From Eubacteriales bacterium (GTDB lineage Bacteria > Bacillota > Clostridia > Peptostreptococcales > Anaerovoracaceae): a DNA stretch of 13,250 nucleotides. The stretch is taken from assembly GCA_028692535.1 (NCBI GenBank), contig JAQUXD010000037.1:1-13250 (forward strand), in the 5' to 3' direction. The notes beneath the pieces are model-generated. The model was not told the origin of the DNA and did no database searches. It saw nothing but the letters and a program-made list of their open reading frames with translations. This document shows positions 12,846 to 13,250 of this stretch, piece by piece. How positions within the stretch are numbered: the first letter of the stretch is position 1; each line of letters opens with the position of its first letter. The translations under genes were made by a program, and so were the position numbers.

Positions 12846-13250
12846 ATGGACTATTTATTTTACAACGGAACGATTCGCACGATGAATGAAAAGCGGGACG
12901 TGGTCCAGGCCATAGGCATCAAGGACGGCAGAATCGTTTTTACGGGAACGGACCGGGAGGCTGCCGGATTGACTGCAAAAGAAAAGATCGATCTGAACGG
13001 ACAGTGTGTGCTGCCCGGATTTGACGATTCGCATATGCATTTGCTCCACTATTCTTTTATCAACAGAGCGTTTCCTCTCCTGGGCGTCAATTCCCTCCAA
13101 AAGATTCTGGACAGTGCAAAAGCCTACGTTGATTCCGTAGACGAGTGGCCTCAAGGGAAATGGCTGTTCGGACGTGGGTGGAATCATGAATTTTTCGAAG
13201 ACGAGAAAAGGTTTCTCACCCGGGATGACCTGGATAAGATCTCGACGGAC
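12846..13250 (+). CDS. Amidohydrolase family 3 (YtcJ-like), N-terminal part
   Basis: 135 codons are visible before the window edge; full-length relatives are around 500-550 residues. GGAGGT (12835-12840) precedes the ATG. The N-terminal beta-sandwich (about residues 1-55, MDYLFYNGTIRTMNE and IGIKDGRIVFTG) leads into the metal-binding motif VLPGFDDSHMHL with H63 and H65, followed by the family stretch WLFGRGWNHEFFEDEKRFLTRDDLD. Proteins of this family hydrolyse N-substituted or formyl-type amides using a metal centre; substrates are generally unknown. The gene is likely transcribed alone from the extended -10 promoter just upstream rather than with cmk, although no strong terminator separates them. 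Confidence 0.9.
   Translation, partial: MDYLFYNGTIRTMNEKRDVVQAIGIKDGRIVFTGTDREAAGLTAKEKIDLNGQCVLPGFDDSHMHLLHYSFINRAFPLLGVNSLQKILDSAKAYVDSVDEWPQGKWLFGRGWNHEFFEDEKRFLTRDDLDKISTD

Overview
The window reads as a stretch of ordinary chromosome from a Gram-positive (Firmicutes, probably class Clostridia) bacterium. The grounds are the purine-riboside type BMP ABC permeases, an OmpR/VanS-like two-component pair, LexA with a Gram-positive type SOS box, an infC-rpmI-rplT operon preceded by a transcription attenuator, strong GGAGG ribosome binding sites and NrdR. No transposase, integrase, CRISPR array, tRNA or rRNA is visible. The species cannot be named from the sequence.

Layout. (1) 1-1336: two permease subunits of a BMP-family nucleoside/purine ABC importer, the first cut by the window edge, closed by an intrinsic terminator. 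(2) 1465-3841: response regulator and histidine kinase, overlapping, behind a promoter with a TGTAAG direct repeat. (3) 3829-4497 (minus): lexA, tail-to-tail with the kinase and overlapping it, with an SOS box over its own promoter. (4) 4615-5933: promoter, attenuator leader, then infC (AUU start), rpmI and rplT. (5) 6117-7526: a MATE efflux pump. (6) 7534-9881: a promoter that appears to give a leaderless pgeF (peptidoglycan editing factor/laccase-domain protein) mRNA, translationally coupled to a membrane-anchored protein of unknown function with a possible glucuronyl-epimerase-like helical domain. Its likely terminator lies inside the opposing prfC gene. (7) 9862-11451 (minus): prfC, release factor 3. 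(8) 11608-12766: nrdR overlapping cmk, divergent from prfC across a shared promoter region carrying two NrdR-box-like sites three helical turns apart. (9) 12846-end: start of a YtcJ-like amidohydrolase behind an extended -10 promoter with a second 23-bp-period direct repeat.

Themes. Translation (IF3, L35, L20, RF3), nucleotide supply (nucleoside import, NrdR, CMP kinase) and stress control (LexA, two-component system) dominate. The coding content is mostly housekeeping. The more unusual signals are in gene arrangement and control: the leaderless pgeF promoter, an IF3 tail read through the start of rpmI, an antisense-embedded terminator, the NrdR double site, and the uncharacterised partner of pgeF.
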